A DNA stretch of 64,000 bases from the NCBI GenBank assembly GCA_937890825.1, contig CALADS010000062.1:1-64000 (forward strand). Direction: 5' to 3'. The position numbers and the translations under genes are program-made. The notes beneath the pieces were generated by a model that was given only the letters and a program-made list of their open reading frames with translations, searched no databases and was not told where the DNA came from. Source of the stretch: an uncultured Bacteroides sp. GTDB lineage: Bacteria > Bacteroidota > Bacteroidia > Bacteroidales > Bacteroidaceae. Of this stretch, positions 51,780-61,455 are shown in pieces; position 1 is the stretch's first letter, and each line of letters opens with the position of its first letter.

Positions 51780-52470
51780 CATATCCTTTGTTCCATTGAT
51801 TGATGACACGATTCGCTATCTCGTCCTTCACGTTGGAGTTGAGTATTTCCCAGATGTAGTCGGGTTTCCAGCCGCAGTCGGTGATGAGAAAGCAGTAGAG
51901 GTTCGCATTGTCCACGATGTAGCGGGCCTTGTCGATGGTGGCTTTGAGGGTCATCACCAGGTTCAGCTTCTCGTCCATGGAAGCCTTCATCAGGTTGATG
52001 CCCGAAGCGGCCACGGAAGCGTAGAGCTTGTAGCAGTGCTTCACTTCCCGGGCTATCGCCACGTTGGCATCGGCATAATACCATCCCACAAAGGGCTTCT
52101 TCTTGACATGCTTGAAAGTGTTGGAGGTAAAGTCCTTGTACTCCTTGACCAGCATGTAGAGCGAGTTGGCGGTGGAGGAAATGGCTCCGGCCAGTACCAG
52201 GTACGAATGGGCATTGCTCATCTTGGTGTTCAGCGTGGTCCGCACTTCGTTGAACTTGTTGGCGCCTTTCGTTACCAGCGACTGTTCCCCGAAGCTGGTG
52301 GCCACTCTGCCCAGTGCCTGGTCCTCGTCCTTCTTGATGCACTTGTGCAGGGCTATCAGCGCTTCAATGGTCGGCAGGTCCTTGGGTATGACTACAGCGG
52401 TGGCCGTACCCGGCACCAGAAGGGATAGCATCAAACAGATTGCGCCCAATTTCTTTTTCCAGTGTTCCAT
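51772..52470 (-). CDS. Secreted transfer protein of unknown role
   Basis: 232 residues with a signal peptide (AICLMLSLLVPGTATA). Helical throughout (TTLNTKMSNAHSYLVLAGAI, MTLKATIDKARYIVDNANLYC), ending in IANRVINQWNKGYAV. It lies between two similar helical periplasmic proteins in the operon. It may be a pilus- or channel-associated factor. Confidence 0.65.
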   Translation of the reverse strand: MEHWKKKLGAICLMLSLLVPGTATAVVIPKDLPTIEALIALHKCIKKDEDQALGRVATSFGEQSLVTKGANKFNEVRTTLNTKMSNAHSYLVLAGAISSTANSLYMLVKEYKDFTSNTFKHVKKKPFVGWYYADANVAIAREVKHCYKLYASVAASGINLMKASMDEKLNLVMTLKATIDKARYIVDNANLYCFLITDCGWKPDYIWEILNSNVKDEIANRVINQWNKGYAV

Positions 52471-52484
52471 AGCTTTTTCATCTT

Positions 52485-53222
52485 TTAGTTAGCAGCCACC
52501 AGTCCGTTCCAGTCCGATACCAGTCCGTCCACCTGGTTGCGCATGGTCATCACGTTGGCCCATCCCTCGGGGTCGATGGCAAAGCAGAGGTCATTCAGCG
52601 TGGCATACTGTGCCATGAGCATCATGCCGTCCACCTTGTAGCGGATCTCATTCAGATTGGTGTAGATGGAGTTGGCCAGCGACATCCGTTCGTAGCGGTC
52701 GAGCATGTTGTAGCCGTCGCTCTTCTTCTCGGCAGTGCCTTCTCCCTTGAGCGGATTGGGAATCCTCGCATTGTTCACGATGTTTACGAAGTTGCCCACC
52801 AGCTGCTGTGTTTCCATCACCAGCCCTCCCAATTCCGTCAGGCAGTAGAGCTGGTTGGTGAACTTCGCCTTGCTGACCGTCTTTATCAGTTCCGGCACAT
52901 TCCGGATGATGTCGAGGGCACAGCTGCCGATTTCCTTGTAGTACAGGCTCTCCGTGCCGAAACCGGAGATGTTCTGCATCGACAGCTTGTAGAGTTCCTT
53001 CATCGTGGCCATGCTGACCGAATAGAGTTCCACCTTCTGCTGTTTGGCGGCGATGGTGTCCAGCCGGGCATTGTGCTGTTCCTCGATGAGTTTCTGGGCG
53101 GCAAGGTTGGACGACACGATTTTGATGCAGTTCTTGTCGACCACAACCCGCCATCCGGCATACATTTGCGTTGAAGCGGCAAGCATCAGTACCGCCATCA
53201 ACAGGAATCTTAACTTGACCAT
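52485..53222 (-). CDS. Conjugative-transfer secreted protein (paralogue of 35181-35924)
   Basis: 245 residues with a signal peptide (LLMAVLMLAASTQMYAG). Helical body and an end with CFAIDPEGWANVMTMRNQVDGLVSDWNG, matching the paralogue at 35181. Its start overlaps the VirB4 gene's end by 13 nt. It takes the place of VirB5-type proteins in the operon, but identity with VirB5 is not shown. Confidence 0.65.
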   Translation of the reverse strand: MVKLRFLLMAVLMLAASTQMYAGWRVVVDKNCIKIVSSNLAAQKLIEEQHNARLDTIAAKQQKVELYSVSMATMKELYKLSMQNISGFGTESLYYKEIGSCALDIIRNVPELIKTVSKAKFTNQLYCLTELGGLVMETQQLVGNFVNIVNNARIPNPLKGEGTAEKKSDGYNMLDRYERMSLANSIYTNLNEIRYKVDGMMLMAQYATLNDLCFAIDPEGWANVMTMRNQVDGLVSDWNGLVAAN

Positions 53223-56050
53223 AATGACATGACTTTTTGATGTTGATTGACTTTTCTGGCAAATTCCAGGTATTTATGCCCGCCGTCCCGTTTGCGGTCT
53301 GCCTCGATATGTGTGATGGCTTCCTGCATGGTTCCGTAGTGGGCCAGATAGAGTTTGAGGGCTTCCTTTTCCGTGCGTTCGGTAGTGTAAGCCCAGTAGC
53401 ATTCCGGTGCTTCTTCCACACCGTACACATCCGAGTATTGTCCCCGGCATATCCAGACTTCCTTGAAATAGCTGCGTCCTTCCCGGTTGTTCAGGGCATT
53501 GATGGTAAATATCTGCTGCCGCTGGATGGGGGTCAGTCCCAGGATGGCGGCAATGTCCTCGTAGCGGTCCTTGAACTTGGTCTGGTCGAGCAGTATCTTC
53601 ACGTCGGAGTTGTTGATGATGGCTTCCTTCACGATGGGCGAATCTATCACGTCATTCAACTCCTGGGTAACAACACCTGCTATGCCATGGAACTTTCTTA
53701 CCGTTTTGTACAAATATTTTATATATTCTGCCATGGTGGGCGAAGCAATCGCCTTCCACGCTTCCTCAATAATCAGCGCCTTTCGTCCTTTCTTGATGCG
53801 CATCTTCTGCAGGAACACGTCCATAATGATGAGTACCACTATCGGAAACAGCACGGGGTCATCTTTAATCTTGTCAATCTCGAAGACAATGAACTGCTCA
53901 TCGAAGAGGTTCACGTCCAGGTCGGAGTTCAGGGTCATCTCCAGTTCGCCTCCCCGGTAGAACTGCTTCAGGATGGCAGCGAAGTCGCGGATGTTGAACT
54001 GAATCTTCTCCTGTGCCACGATTTGCGGAATGCGTTCCAAAGCAAACTCGTAGTAGGAATTGAAGGACAGTTCCCGGACTTTCAGTCTGCGTTTCTGTTC
54101 CTCGATGTGGTCTATCTGCTTGTCTATCTTGATAAGCATGGAGTTGTTGTAGAGTTCCTTCTTGTAGTTCTCGATAATCTGCAGGGCACGTTCCTTTTCC
54201 CCTTTGCTGGCAGCTTCATCCTGGGCAAGGGCATAGAGCGAACGGCACTGGCGGAGCAGCTTGAGTCGCCGGGCTTCTGCCGGAAGCATGAGTGCCCTGC
54301 TTTCCGCCTGCTTGTCCATCTCGGCTTCTCTGATTTGGGCATCAATGTCTTCCATGCTATGGGAGAACTTGTCGTAGTCTTCTTCCATCTTGGAGGCAAC
54401 CAACAGCTTTTGTCTCAACCCCTCACGTTCCTTCTCAGTGAATTGGGTAAAGGGATGGAAATAGGCTTCGTAGTATTCCACGATGGTCTGGTTGATGAGC
54501 ATGTCCTCAATCTTACTTGGAAAGTCGTTGCCTTTGAATATCAAGAATATCAAAGACTTCAAGAAGTTCTTCTTTTCCCCGAAGTTCAAGTCATATTCCT
54601 CTTTCGTAACCTTAAAGGGGTTCATGGAGATGGGCTTTTCCTTGGAGTAAGAGATATACGTTCCCTTGTAGTAGCCACAGATACCTTCATAAGAGTCGCC
54701 CGTATCAACCATGACCACATCCGTCTTTTGTTCTAAAAGTTGACGAACCACGCTGTTCATGTGGAAACTCTTGCCACTGCCACTCGGTCCAATGCAGAAG
54801 AAGTTGGCATTGTCCGTCATCTTCACCTTGCCCTCTTTCCCCGTGATGTCGATACACACCGGCAGCCCCTGGCGGTCGGTGTAGTAAGTAGTCAGCGGAG
54901 TATCTTCCGAACCTTTCAAGTGTTCCTTGAAGAAGAAGCACAAAGCTGCATCAGATAAAGTAAGGAACAGGTCATAGTCCGGATTGAAGGCATAGCCGTT
55001 TCCGGGGAAGCTGTCGGTAAACAATTCCAGCTGATTGTAGGCGGTACGGGACGGCATAATACCACACTCATACAGCTTGGTTTCCAGATAGGAAGTGACC
55101 GGGGTGACCTTATCCACCGGGCAGCTCACCAGGATATTGAAATTGGTATAGACCAGCAGGGTGCTGTCCACAGCCAGCTGTTGCAACACTTCCTCGATGT
55201 CCGCCTTAGCAATCTTGTTGCTCGGGTCGGGCATGGAGCCGTGACGTTTGGCTTTACCCTGGAGCTTGCGGAGCAGCTTGCGCTGTTCGGGTATCTGTAC
55301 CACCTGATTATACACCACACAATCCGCATGCGGTACCTGTGTCAGAAAGGAAAGTAGGTCGGTGGCGATGGCATAGCCGTTGATGGAAGTTTGTGTGTAA
55401 GGCTTCACCAGCGAAGGCAGGTTAATCTCGTCTATATCCACCAGCGGATAGGAGCGGACCACCCGGTTGCCGATTTTCAGATACTCGTCCGATGCCTTGA
55501 AGTTGGTCATGGAGAACGGACCGTGACGGAACTGAAAAGCCATGAAGCGGTGGCAGTATTCGTTGACCTCTTCCTTGGACAGCATCCGGTGCCGGATATG
55601 CTTCTCGCTGAGAATGTCGGAAACCTTGTTGACCTTGGCGTGGAAGTCCAGCCATTTTTTCGGGTCGTACTGCACGAACTGGCTGCGCTGTGCCTCCTGC
55701 GTCAGGATAAGGAAAGTCCGTATCTCCGTGAATTCTCTTCCCTCAAAGTAGCGGAAGTAGCTTCGTGTCAGAAATTCCGCATCCTCCGGCACCTCGTGGT
55801 GATAGGACTGTTTGCAGAAGACATCCTGTTTCTGCAGGGCATATCCCTCGCCAAGAGTCTGTACGATGTTGGAGAGTACATCCTGAAAGCGCAGGTACTG
55901 CTCTGCATCCGTACAGAGCTGCTGCACGGGATTGGTCATTTCAAAGATTACGGAAGGTTCGCCTTTTGCAGCGAAAAGAACAACATGGTTGTTCACCTCT
56001 TCCAATTGGGCATAGAGCCCGTCAAATGCGCGTTTTTTGTTGGCAGCCAT
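53210..56050 (-). CDS. VirB4-type conjugation ATPase (TraG)
   Basis: 946 residues. N-terminal VirB4 domain (about 30-380) precedes the ATPase: Walker A CIGPSGSGKSFHMN (about 420-433), Walker B ALIIEEAWKAIASP (about 750-763) and VVTQELNDVID. A long coiled insertion lies between them (about 560-680). It powers pilus assembly and substrate transfer at the inner membrane. Confidence 0.9.
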   Translation of the reverse strand: MAANKKRAFDGLYAQLEEVNNHVVLFAAKGEPSVIFEMTNPVQQLCTDAEQYLRFQDVLSNIVQTLGEGYALQKQDVFCKQSYHHEVPEDAEFLTRSYFRYFEGREFTEIRTFLILTQEAQRSQFVQYDPKKWLDFHAKVNKVSDILSEKHIRHRMLSKEEVNEYCHRFMAFQFRHGPFSMTNFKASDEYLKIGNRVVRSYPLVDIDEINLPSLVKPYTQTSINGYAIATDLLSFLTQVPHADCVVYNQVVQIPEQRKLLRKLQGKAKRHGSMPDPSNKIAKADIEEVLQQLAVDSTLLVYTNFNILVSCPVDKVTPVTSYLETKLYECGIMPSRTAYNQLELFTDSFPGNGYAFNPDYDLFLTLSDAALCFFFKEHLKGSEDTPLTTYYTDRQGLPVCIDITGKEGKVKMTDNANFFCIGPSGSGKSFHMNSVVRQLLEQKTDVVMVDTGDSYEGICGYYKGTYISYSKEKPISMNPFKVTKEEYDLNFGEKKNFLKSLIFLIFKGNDFPSKIEDMLINQTIVEYYEAYFHPFTQFTEKEREGLRQKLLVASKMEEDYDKFSHSMEDIDAQIREAEMDKQAESRALMLPAEARRLKLLRQCRSLYALAQDEAASKGEKERALQIIENYKKELYNNSMLIKIDKQIDHIEEQKRRLKVRELSFNSYYEFALERIPQIVAQEKIQFNIRDFAAILKQFYRGGELEMTLNSDLDVNLFDEQFIVFEIDKIKDDPVLFPIVVLIIMDVFLQKMRIKKGRKALIIEEAWKAIASPTMAEYIKYLYKTVRKFHGIAGVVTQELNDVIDSPIVKEAIINNSDVKILLDQTKFKDRYEDIAAILGLTPIQRQQIFTINALNNREGRSYFKEVWICRGQYSDVYGVEEAPECYWAYTTERTEKEALKLYLAHYGTMQEAITHIEADRKRDGGHKYLEFARKVNQHQKVMSLWSS

Positions 56051-56063
56051 AGGATGATGTTTG

Positions 56064-56354
56064 TTAGGATTTCTTTCTCAGGTTTCTGTACACGAAGATG
56101 CCTCTCGACCTCCGTTTGTTATGCAGTCCGCCCCGTTGCTTTACAAAGATGGTGACCAGACCCGCCAGTGCCATCACCAGCATGGCGATGAATCCGGCAA
56201 GCTTGCCCAAAACAATGGAGAAGCCGATAAAGCCGACAAACGACACACCGATTGCCCCAGCAGCCAGTGTCAGGAAACGCCCTCGGATGCCCATAAACTC
56301 CAACGGCTTCTGCAGTCCCTTGAATACAGGATAGCCTTCGTGATTCATCGTCAT
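56064..56354 (-). CDS. Conjugative transposon TraF (VirB3-like, DUF4133)
   Basis: 96 residues from ATG 56354 (MTMNHEGYPVFKGLQ). Two membrane segments follow (LTLAAGAIGVSFVGFIGFSIV, LAGFIAMLVMALAGLVTIFV), with a basic tail. VirB3 equivalents anchor VirB4 to the membrane. It directly precedes the VirB4 gene. The longer frame reading from 56435 overlaps the VirB2 gene and is unlikely. Confidence 0.8.
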   Translation of the reverse strand: MTMNHEGYPVFKGLQKPLEFMGIRGRFLTLAAGAIGVSFVGFIGFSIVLGKLAGFIAMLVMALAGLVTIFVKQRGGLHNKRRSRGIFVYRNLRKKS

Positions 56355-56376
56355 ACGGTATATTTTTTCGAGTGGA

Positions 56377-56733
56377 TTATTTGAAAAACAACGGCAATGC
56401 CTCGGACAGTGCGATAAAAGCAATACAGCCTCCAATGGTCAGCATGATAGTCTTTTTCACGTCCTGGTCGCCGTTTTGCATTTTAAAATAAACGTTAAAA
56501 GCTCCTACTAAAACGATAACGGCAGCAATGGCTTTCATCAGGTTGGAAACTGGTGTCTGATAGGAACTTACTTCCTGCGTGGCTTTGGTGAAGCCGGCGG
56601 CACCTTTACTGGCAGCCATGGCTTCTCCTGCGGAAATCGTGAGGGCAATGAATGCCATAGTTGTTTTCTGAGCGAATCGGGAACAAAGGATGCGATTGAA
56701 TGCATCTAGTACTTTTTGTCTTGAAATTTGCAT
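56377..56733 (-). CDS. Conjugative transposon TraE (VirB2-like pilin, DUF4134)
   Basis: 118 residues from ATG 56733 (MQISRQKVLDAF), with a possible start at 56745. A signal-like segment (FAQKTTMAFIALTISAGEAMA) is followed by two hydrophobic segments (LMKAIAAVIVLVGAFNVYF, TIMLTIGGCIAFIALSEALP), the pilin layout. It should be the main pilus subunit. First of the channel genes. Confidence 0.8.
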   Translation of the reverse strand: MQISRQKVLDAFNRILCSRFAQKTTMAFIALTISAGEAMAASKGAAGFTKATQEVSSYQTPVSNLMKAIAAVIVLVGAFNVYFKMQNGDQDVKKTIMLTIGGCIAFIALSEALPLFFK

Positions 56734-56857
56734 GATTGTAAACATGTTTATAGGTTTTATCGCCAAAGAAACAGAGGTCGCTCAAGTATCAGATGTCATT
56801 CAAGTAAAAGCGGATTCAAACCGACGGTCCGGTCTGTTTCCGATAGGGTGAAATGCT

Positions 56858-57319
56858 TTATCGTGCGGTTTCGCACTGATAGATAACGTTTCCTAAATCG
56901 CTGCAGCCGGTTTCTGCCAGCTTCTCGATTTGCTTAAACAGTTCCTCCACCAAAATGCCGTCTGTCATGATGGCTTCCCGGTAGCCCGGTCGGTGGAAAG
57001 GTTTTTCAGGTTCTGCCGTTTTTTCCTGGCGGTTTGCCGCAGGGACGGGGTCTGATGTGGATACAGGATTCTGCGGAGAATCTGCAGCGGCTGATTCCTT
57101 CTGGTCTTTCGGCTGCTCTTCCTTTTTCTCCTCCTCTCGTCCCACCTTTTTCGGTTGGAAACTCTGCGCTTCGTCCGAAATATCTATGTCCTCTTCCATG
57201 TGGTTCTCCTGTTCTGCCATCTGTGCTGCCTTTGCCTTCTGCAAGTCCGTTACAATCAGAAAGACATAATAGCCGAGCAGGGCAACAAATAGAAGAGTTA
57301 CTACTTGTCCGTATTCCAT
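56858..57319 (-). CDS. TraC/TraD-position membrane protein, unrecognised
   Basis: 153 residues. One N-terminal membrane segment (VVTLLFVALLGYYVFLIVTDL), a Glu/Lys/Pro-rich linker (about 35-115) and a helical C-terminus (LVEELFKQIEKLAETGCSDLGNVIYQC). Placed between the HTH-like gene and the pilin gene. The family name is not certain. Confidence 0.6.
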   Translation of the reverse strand: MEYGQVVTLLFVALLGYYVFLIVTDLQKAKAAQMAEQENHMEEDIDISDEAQSFQPKKVGREEEKKEEQPKDQKESAAADSPQNPVSTSDPVPAANRQEKTAEPEKPFHRPGYREAIMTDGILVEELFKQIEKLAETGCSDLGNVIYQCETAR

Positions 57320-57327
57320 GGTGCGTA

Positions 57328-57918
57328 TTATATGGCATTGGGTAATAAAATCACTTCATCATCAGGAAAAGGCTGGAAGGTCAGTCCCAGTTTGGTCGCT
57401 TTGTTTTCCAGCTTTTCCTTCCGTTGGGTATGATCGGTGAAATACATCACGTTCTTATGTCCGCTGATGACGTAACCTTTGGATTTGAGTCTGGAGCGCA
57501 GCCTTACCTTGGCTCGGTGCGAGATGACCTTTATCCGTGTGACCGGATCCAGTCCGAAAATCACCCTCCGCCTTTCTCTGCGGATCATTTCCATCCTGAC
57601 ACGGGAACTTACCTGATAGCTTTCCGGCTTGCTCCGTTTCAGTCCCAGCTTTCCGGCAATCCGGCTTACGCTGTGCCGGGTGATGCCCAGTTCCCGGGCA
57701 ATCTCGGTAAACGAGCGTTCCTCGAAATGGCTGCGGATGTGTTCAGCCCTGTTCAGCCACTTGCTCTTCACCACTTTCACCAGTCCCAGCTCCCGGGCTT
57801 TCTCTTTGACAGCTGTTTCACCCACCTGTAGCACGGAAGCTGTAAAGGCATTGGTTTCCATAGGGTAGAGTTCGGCAAGGGTGCGAAGCATTTCTTCAGT
57901 CCATAGATTCTTTTTCAT
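57328..57918 (-). CDS. Helix-turn-helix protein of the transfer operon
   Basis: 196 residues from ATG 57918 (MKKNLWTEEML). Two HTH-like segments: NAFTASVLQVGETAVKEKAREL (about 22-43) and SFTEIARELGITRHSVSRIAGKLGLKR (about 68-94, partly quoted). A basic C-terminal half follows. It lies within the transfer operon and overlaps the DUF3408 gene, so it may regulate the operon or bind oriT. Confidence 0.65.
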   Translation of the reverse strand: MKKNLWTEEMLRTLAELYPMETNAFTASVLQVGETAVKEKARELGLVKVVKSKWLNRAEHIRSHFEERSFTEIARELGITRHSVSRIAGKLGLKRSKPESYQVSSRVRMEMIRRERRRVIFGLDPVTRIKVISHRAKVRLRSRLKSKGYVISGHKNVMYFTDHTQRKEKLENKATKLGLTFQPFPDDEVILLPNAI

Positions 57919-58339
57919 ACGCAGATTGATTGTAGTGAATAAAGAGTGATTTCTTCTCCCGGCGGTATTGTGCCAGTTCGGGAAGATAGTTCTTGAAGAA
58001 GGCGCGGACAATGGCATTGACCAGATCAGAACGGCAACGGTTGCGGATGTTGCAGTCATCCAGCGAATCCGCCAGGTCGCGGTCCAGTTTGCAGACCAGC
58101 CGTTCCGTTTTGTCGGGATTGCTTCCATCGTTCTCCAGGTAGGTCATAAAGTCCTTCCAGCAGTTGTCCTTCTCTTCCGGCTGCAGGGATTCCGTTGCCG
58201 GTTCAAGCAAGTCCGTTCGGCTTCCTTCTTCGTGGGGTTCGTTGACTGTACCCTCAGTGAGCAGTGTCTGTTCCTGCAGGATGAGTTCATCATCATTGAT
58301 TCCTTTCATAAGGTCATCTATTTGAATATCCTTTTTCAT
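57896..58339 (-). CDS. DUF3408 (TraB-like) protein
   Basis: 147 residues. An acidic, Glu-rich N-terminal half precedes a C-terminal domain (RLVCKLDRDLADSLDDCN..., DLVNAIVRAFFKNYLPELAQYRREK), a DUF3408 pattern, thought to be ribbon-helix-helix-like and DNA-binding. It follows the ParA-type gene, suggesting a ParA-ParB-like pair (TraA-TraB) at the head of the transfer operon. Confidence 0.75.
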   Translation of the reverse strand: MKKDIQIDDLMKGINDDELILQEQTLLTEGTVNEPHEEGSRTDLLEPATESLQPEEKDNCWKDFMTYLENDGSNPDKTERLVCKLDRDLADSLDDCNIRNRCRSDLVNAIVRAFFKNYLPELAQYRREKKSLFIHYNQSAYEKESMD

Positions 58340-58360
58340 TGTGCTATGAATGTTGATGGT

Positions 58361-59152
58361 TTATGTATCTTGGGATTGTTTTTCATCGGCATCCTGCTGG
58401 GCTTCCTCATTCTGATTCAGGTTGGCAGTCAACTGGATGCCCGACAGTGTGGGTTCCCGAATAGGCTGTAGGGTGTCGAAGATGCCGGAATAGATTTTGT
58501 CGAATACCGGGGAAACGATTCCTGCCTGTCTGTCCAATGCCGCCATGGTGCTGAAACGTTCCATATCTGCCCGCTTGGGAATCTTGGCGGTGACATAGCC
58601 GTAGTTGGAGAAGGCTTCCCTGGTATTCTCCCACAGCACAAGTTCGTGGCGTTTGCCCACTCTGCCGTCATTCAGGTTGGGAACCATGAAGAGCCGTGCC
58701 TTCATCTGTTCTCCCACCGCTTTTTTTAGTCGGTCAATGAAGAGCAGGAAGCTGGCGGTGGATGGTACTGTCACCAAGTCATAGTGAAACGGCACCACGA
58801 TGACATCCGTGTTGACGAACAGGGGAATCAGCCCGTCCACTTTCAGACTGCCGGGAGAATCCATGAGAACCACGTCGATGCTCGGATCATTATGCAGTTT
58901 CTCCATGAGGGTTGTCATGGCTTGCTTGTCGTTGGCTTCATAAGCCAGCACGTCATAGGGAGTGACGGTTTCTCCGTATTTCTTGATATCCGCCTTTCTG
59001 CATTTCAGGATGGAATGTTGGGAGTCACAGTCAATCACCACGACACGGGCTCCTTTCATCACCAGGTAATTGGCAAAGGTCACGCAGAGGGTCGTTTTGC
59101 CGACTCCTCCTTTCTGGTTGGCGAATGTCACGATAACGGGTGTCTGTACCAT
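58361..59152 (-). CDS. ParA-family ATPase (TraA of conjugative transposons)
   Basis: 263 residues. Deviant Walker A FANQKGGVGKTTLCVTFAN near the N-terminus, then VVVIDCDSQHSI, then VVLMDSPGSLKVDG (Walker B). It is probably the partition-like partner of the DUF3408 protein, positioning the relaxosome or element. First gene of the large leftward transfer operon; its promoter is at 59182-59212. Confidence 0.88.
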   Translation of the reverse strand: MVQTPVIVTFANQKGGVGKTTLCVTFANYLVMKGARVVVIDCDSQHSILKCRKADIKKYGETVTPYDVLAYEANDKQAMTTLMEKLHNDPSIDVVLMDSPGSLKVDGLIPLFVNTDVIVVPFHYDLVTVPSTASFLLFIDRLKKAVGEQMKARLFMVPNLNDGRVGKRHELVLWENTREAFSNYGYVTAKIPKRADMERFSTMAALDRQAGIVSPVFDKIYSGIFDTLQPIREPTLSGIQLTANLNQNEEAQQDADEKQSQDT

Positions 59153-59181
59153 GTTGTTTTTCTACATATTTGATTCGGCAG

Positions 59182-59212
59182 CAAAAATAGGTTCCGGGTA
59201 CGGCGGTAACAA
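59182..59212 (-). promoter_or_regulatory. Promoter of the transfer operon
   Basis: TTG (59210-59212), 20 nt, TATTTTTG (59182-59189) on the minus strand. It lies about 30 nt before the ParA-type start, so it probably drives the whole tra operon. Confidence 0.65.
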
Positions 59213-59296
59213 AATGCACAACACTTTTATGCTTTCAGTAGGCATAACCCGGGTGCTTGGGTGAAACTGTCGGGGGTATTGCGGTATTATCCGACT

Positions 59297-59336
59297 AAAA
59301 AAGTGACAACAGGAAGTCCTCTTCCTGCTGTCACTT
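59297..59336 (-). terminator. Terminator of the relaxase gene
   Basis: AAGTGACA-CAGGAAG stem (59301-59316, one mismatch) with partner 59321-59336, followed on the minus strand by T-rich sequence. It separates the mobilisation genes from the transfer operon. Confidence 0.85.
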
Positions 59337-59356
59337 CATCGGAAAGGTATCTGTAT

Positions 59357-60949
59357 CTACCTTTTCAGCGAACGTCCGTCATCTATATCCTCATAGTGGC
59401 TCTTTTGTCCCACTTCCCATTCGCGGTTGGCGCCGTGACTGCCGACACCTTCTTTCCGGAGTTTGCCCAGTCCTTGATGGGACTTCCGCTGCAGACTCTT
59501 GATCGGATTGAGCGTCTTCTTGGACTTCTTGAACGGAACCCCATTTCGTTGTTGCTTCTTGGGTTTCTTCTTCACCCGTTCCACATCGAAGCCTTCTTCA
59601 TTCAGGTTGATTAGGATATGTTCCTTGAAGTTGATGGCATAGTAGGTATCATCGACCTGACGGATAATAAAGCCTTCCTGATACATGGCGCTGCGGGGGG
59701 ACTTTACTTCGGGATTCTGGAATATATCACGCAGTTTGCCCACGGCATCGGCATACTTGGGAGAACGTTCCGTAGAAATATCCACCAGGTCCGGACGGTC
59801 CACTTTGAAAATCTTGCAGAGCAGATCCCGTTCTGCCTCTGTAGCGGGATGGAACATTTCGATGTAATGGATGCGGTTGTTCCGGTTGATGGCTTCTGCC
59901 ATGAACGGTTTCAAGGGTCGGGACTTACCGTCAAAGTAAATCACGCCTTTCTTTATATATGCCCGTTGCTTGCGCAGTTTCTGGAAAATCTCTCCCTGTG
60001 TTATTTTGGGATTCAGGGTCAGTAGCTGGTCAATGTAGTTTTCGATGCGTTCAAACCGTTCTTCGGGTGTGGCAAAATCCAGCAGCTCATCCATTGCTAA
60101 CACCTTGGCTCCATGGATGACCGTCTTGTTGGCATGGTCCACAATCAGATAGCCGTAAGGGGCATCTTTCTTGCCGAAGAACACCAGGTCTATTCCGAAT
60201 TTGCTCTTCAGTTCTTTCTGCAAATCCTCCCGGTCTGCACTCACGTCCCTGTATTTTTTGAGGATGCTACGCAGTTGCTGGCAGCGTGCCCGTTCCCGGT
60301 AACTGTTCTTGTAGAGCGATTCAATTTCCGCCAGCGGAATCCGTTCCTGTACCTTTCCTCCCCGTTTGACAAACACCGTGCCGTCCTTCTGGTAGGCTTC
60401 ATATCTCATGGAGGTCAGCACCGCTTTGAATTGGGCGAAGGACGAAAAAGTATATTGTTTGGCTGCGTCGATGTCCGCTGCCGTTTTCTTTTTCCGGTCC
60501 ATGCCCAGCAACTTGTCTATCACTTCCTGAGAACGCCTGCGCTCATGGGCATGGGGTATCTTGCGCCCGTCGGGTGCGATTCTGGAAGTCACCACGTGCA
60601 GGTGGGTGTTGTCGGTATCGTGGTGCGCATAGATGAGCCAGGGTTGTCCGGGTTCGGCATATCCCATCTCCTGGAGATATTGGTGCGTAAAGCCCAGCAG
60701 CTGGGCTTCTGTCATTTCATGTCCCTTGCAACTGATGGCTACATGGAACTGCGCCTTTTGGATGCGGTTGTTGGCAGAACTGTATTTCTTCAGGAAGTCA
60801 ATCTTGTCGTCCGTGGTGGGTGGGCGCACGATACCGAGTGCACCGAAATTCTTCATCTCGATGAGCCGGGCAAGTCCTTTCGAAACCTTATGTTCATTGT
60901 AACCGACGGCATGGAAGTTGGTGCTTCCGGGTAAAATGGTTGCGATCAT
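59357..60949 (-). CDS. Relaxase (MOB, relaxase/mobilisation nuclease domain)
   Basis: 530 residues. The histidine triad HHDTDNTHLH (109-118) binds the metal; Tyr17 (VGYNEHK) is the candidate nicking residue. A Lys/Arg-rich C-terminus is typical. The enzyme nicks at oriT, stays on the 5' end and is led to the channel by the coupling protein. Operon with the accessory protein upstream. Confidence 0.9.
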   Translation of the reverse strand: MIATILPGSTNFHAVGYNEHKVSKGLARLIEMKNFGALGIVRPPTTDDKIDFLKKYSSANNRIQKAQFHVAISCKGHEMTEAQLLGFTHQYLQEMGYAEPGQPWLIYAHHDTDNTHLHVVTSRIAPDGRKIPHAHERRRSQEVIDKLLGMDRKKKTAADIDAAKQYTFSSFAQFKAVLTSMRYEAYQKDGTVFVKRGGKVQERIPLAEIESLYKNSYRERARCQQLRSILKKYRDVSADREDLQKELKSKFGIDLVFFGKKDAPYGYLIVDHANKTVIHGAKVLAMDELLDFATPEERFERIENYIDQLLTLNPKITQGEIFQKLRKQRAYIKKGVIYFDGKSRPLKPFMAEAINRNNRIHYIEMFHPATEAERDLLCKIFKVDRPDLVDISTERSPKYADAVGKLRDIFQNPEVKSPRSAMYQEGFIIRQVDDTYYAINFKEHILINLNEEGFDVERVKKKPKKQQRNGVPFKKSKKTLNPIKSLQRKSHQGLGKLRKEGVGSHGANREWEVGQKSHYEDIDDGRSLKR

Positions 60950-61041
60950 ATCCGTATAGTGTTTTCAAGTGAATGGAATGCTGGAGGAACAAGGATGCAG
61001 CAACTTCGGGATTTTGAAATCCTGCTGCTCCGTTGCCTGGA

Positions 61042-61455
61042 TTACTCTTCATCAGAGGTTTCGGGTTGGGCAGACCTGATACTCTTCAGCATTAAGGTTT
61101 CCAGTTCTCGCTTTATCAAGGTCAGTGTGTGCTGGGTTTCCTGGATGGTGGGCAGCAGCACCTCCCGAAAATAGCCGGGTGCAAGCAACCCTGCAACGGA
61201 CAGTTCATTGGCTCTCTTCATCGCCTGATTCAGGTTACTTCCTGCCCAGGACAGTTCGTTCTGATACTTTTGGTAAAACGTACCCAGGTCATTCATGAGT
61301 TCAATCTGCTGTCGGATGTTCATGTTCGAATATTCTTCGAGAGCCCTGCGGACGTAGTGGCTTACCGTTTTGTATTCTTTTGCCTTTTTCTTGAACTGTT
61401 CCACTTCTTCCAAGGTCATCCGGACCTTGATGTATTTGGTCTTTTGTTTCTTCAT
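61042..61455 (-). CDS. Relaxosome accessory protein (MobC/MobA-like, ribbon-helix-helix)
   Basis: 137 residues. N-terminal ribbon-helix-helix (YIKVRMTLEEVEQFKKKAKEY, VSHYVRRALEEYS) precedes a segment GSNLNQAMKRANELSVAG common in mobilisation proteins. It binds near oriT to recruit the relaxase, 93 nt downstream. Upstream are the oriT-like hairpins. Confidence 0.82.
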   Translation of the reverse strand: MKKQKTKYIKVRMTLEEVEQFKKKAKEYKTVSHYVRRALEEYSNMNIRQQIELMNDLGTFYQKYQNELSWAGSNLNQAMKRANELSVAGLLAPGYFREVLLPTIQETQHTLTLIKRELETLMLKSIRSAQPETSDEE